DNA from: Candidatus Zixiibacteriota bacterium
Lineage (GTDB): Bacteria; Zixibacteria; MSB-5A5; SM1-73
Direction of reading: 5' to 3'
Length of the DNA stretch: 5,662 nucleotides
Assembly: GCA_023129805.1 (NCBI GenBank)
Contig: JAGMBK010000109.1
Coordinates: 1-5,662, forward strand
The position numbers were made by a program, and so were the translations under genes. Positions 5,421 to 5,662 of the stretch are shown one piece after another. The stretch's first letter is position 1. Every line of letters begins with the position of its first letter. The notes under the pieces were generated by a model. That model worked only from the letters and a program-made list of their open reading frames with translations, ran no database searches and had not been told where the DNA came from.

Positions 5421-5534
5421 GTCTTCGACCCTGAGGCTCTCCTCGAGTCTGAGCGACCTTCCTTCGACACTGAGTCTTCCTTCGACCCTGAGGTCTCAGG
5501 ACCGAAGGGCAGGACGAAGTGCGGAGTCGAAGAC
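5421..5534. repeat. Nested palindrome with TTCGACCCTGAGG-type repeats
   Basis: GTCTTCGAC (5421-5429) is the exact reverse complement of GTCGAAGAC (5526-5534). Inside are copies of TTCGAC(C/A)CTGAG(G/T) at 5424-5436, 5463-5475 and 5481-5493. The last copy is part of a hairpin of CCTTCG/CGAAGG and CCTGAG/CTCAGG arms (5479-5508) separated by symmetric 2-nt interruptions. The motif resembles CTTCGAC...CTCAGG palindromic repeats seen in many bacterial intergenic regions. Confidence 0.65.
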
Positions 5535-5568
5535 AGACCCGAAGGGAGCGAAGTCGGCAGTTTTGTAG

Positions 5569-5594
5569 GTCAAGCATGGCGTAGCCTGCTTGAC
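5569..5594. repeat. Hairpin GTCAAGCA / TGCTTGAC
   Basis: GTCAAGCA (5569-5576) pairs with TGCTTGAC (5587-5594). Inside, GGC (5578-5580) pairs with GCC (5584-5586) around GTA, leaving one bulged T. It is preceded by TTTTGTAGGTC, sharing GTAGGTC with the units at 4906-4989. Confidence 0.65.
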
Positions 5595-5636
5595 AAACAT
5601 GACTAACGAAGAGATAAGTAAAGCTGAAGTCGTAGA

Positions 5637-5652
5637 CCCCGCCTCGGCGGGG
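5637..5652. repeat. GC-rich hairpin CCCCGCC / GGCGGGG at the right edge
   Basis: CCCCGCC (5637-5643) and GGCGGGG (5646-5652) are exact reverse complements around TC. A short CTTTA follows, so it could be a weak terminator, but the window ends before context can be judged. The core resembles the CCCGCC/GGCGGG hairpin at 5026-5042. Confidence 0.55.
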
Positions 5653-5662
5653 CTTTACACTC

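Noticed and set aside
5151..5606. A 151-codon plus-strand open frame and an overlapping minus-strand frame at 5365-5577
   Set aside because: They run through the palindromic repeat modules, have no ribosome binding site at the start, and their peptides merely translate the repeats.
4906..5652. A CRISPR array
   Set aside because: The palindromes differ in sequence and length and the spacers are irregular (10-66 nt). There is no constant direct repeat and no cas gene.

Overview
The window is bacterial DNA of moderate to low GC. Its core is a three-gene, plus-strand operon (about 1851-4947) that looks like an envelope-stress regulon. The genes encode an ECF sigma factor, an exported polymer-forming (bactofilin-like) repeat protein with several C-terminal membrane segments, and a secreted beta-repeat protein resembling the C-terminal domain of LiaF and other toastrack proteins. 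Exported proteins with signal peptides, a bactofilin-like membrane protein and many intergenic palindromes suggest a Gram-negative lineage, perhaps one of the poorly cultured phyla. That placement is inference and no marker gene in the window fixes it.

Layout. 1-602 (minus): decayed transposase of the ISNCY (ISPlu15-like) type, running off the left edge, with one in-frame stop and one frameshift but a recognisable promoter. 730-1028 (minus): weak, unrecognised coding remnant in two overlapping frames. 1029-1850: AT-rich stretch with no convincing gene. 1851-1876: an exact TGAAAC-N16-CGTA promoter of the kind read by SigW-like ECF factors, directly before the ECF gene, so autoregulation is likely. 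1901-2467, 2572-3909 and 3925-4815: the operon. 4910-4947: a strong intrinsic terminator. 4906-5652: a run of nine successive palindromic modules with no gene.

How the genes may work together. The sigma factor probably drives its own operon. No zinc-finger (zf-HC2/RseA-like) anti-sigma gene follows it, which is the usual arrangement. The next gene is instead the membrane-anchored bactofilin-like protein, followed by the exported LiaF-like beta protein. Either could sense envelope damage or be an effector of the response. That functional link rests on gene order and family analogy only.

The most unusual part is the right-hand 750 bp. It includes two head-to-head copies of a repeat (5192-5354) whose internal hairpins differ by three compensatory base-pair changes, and a BIME-like inverted pair (4906-4989) of which one unit doubles as the operon terminator.
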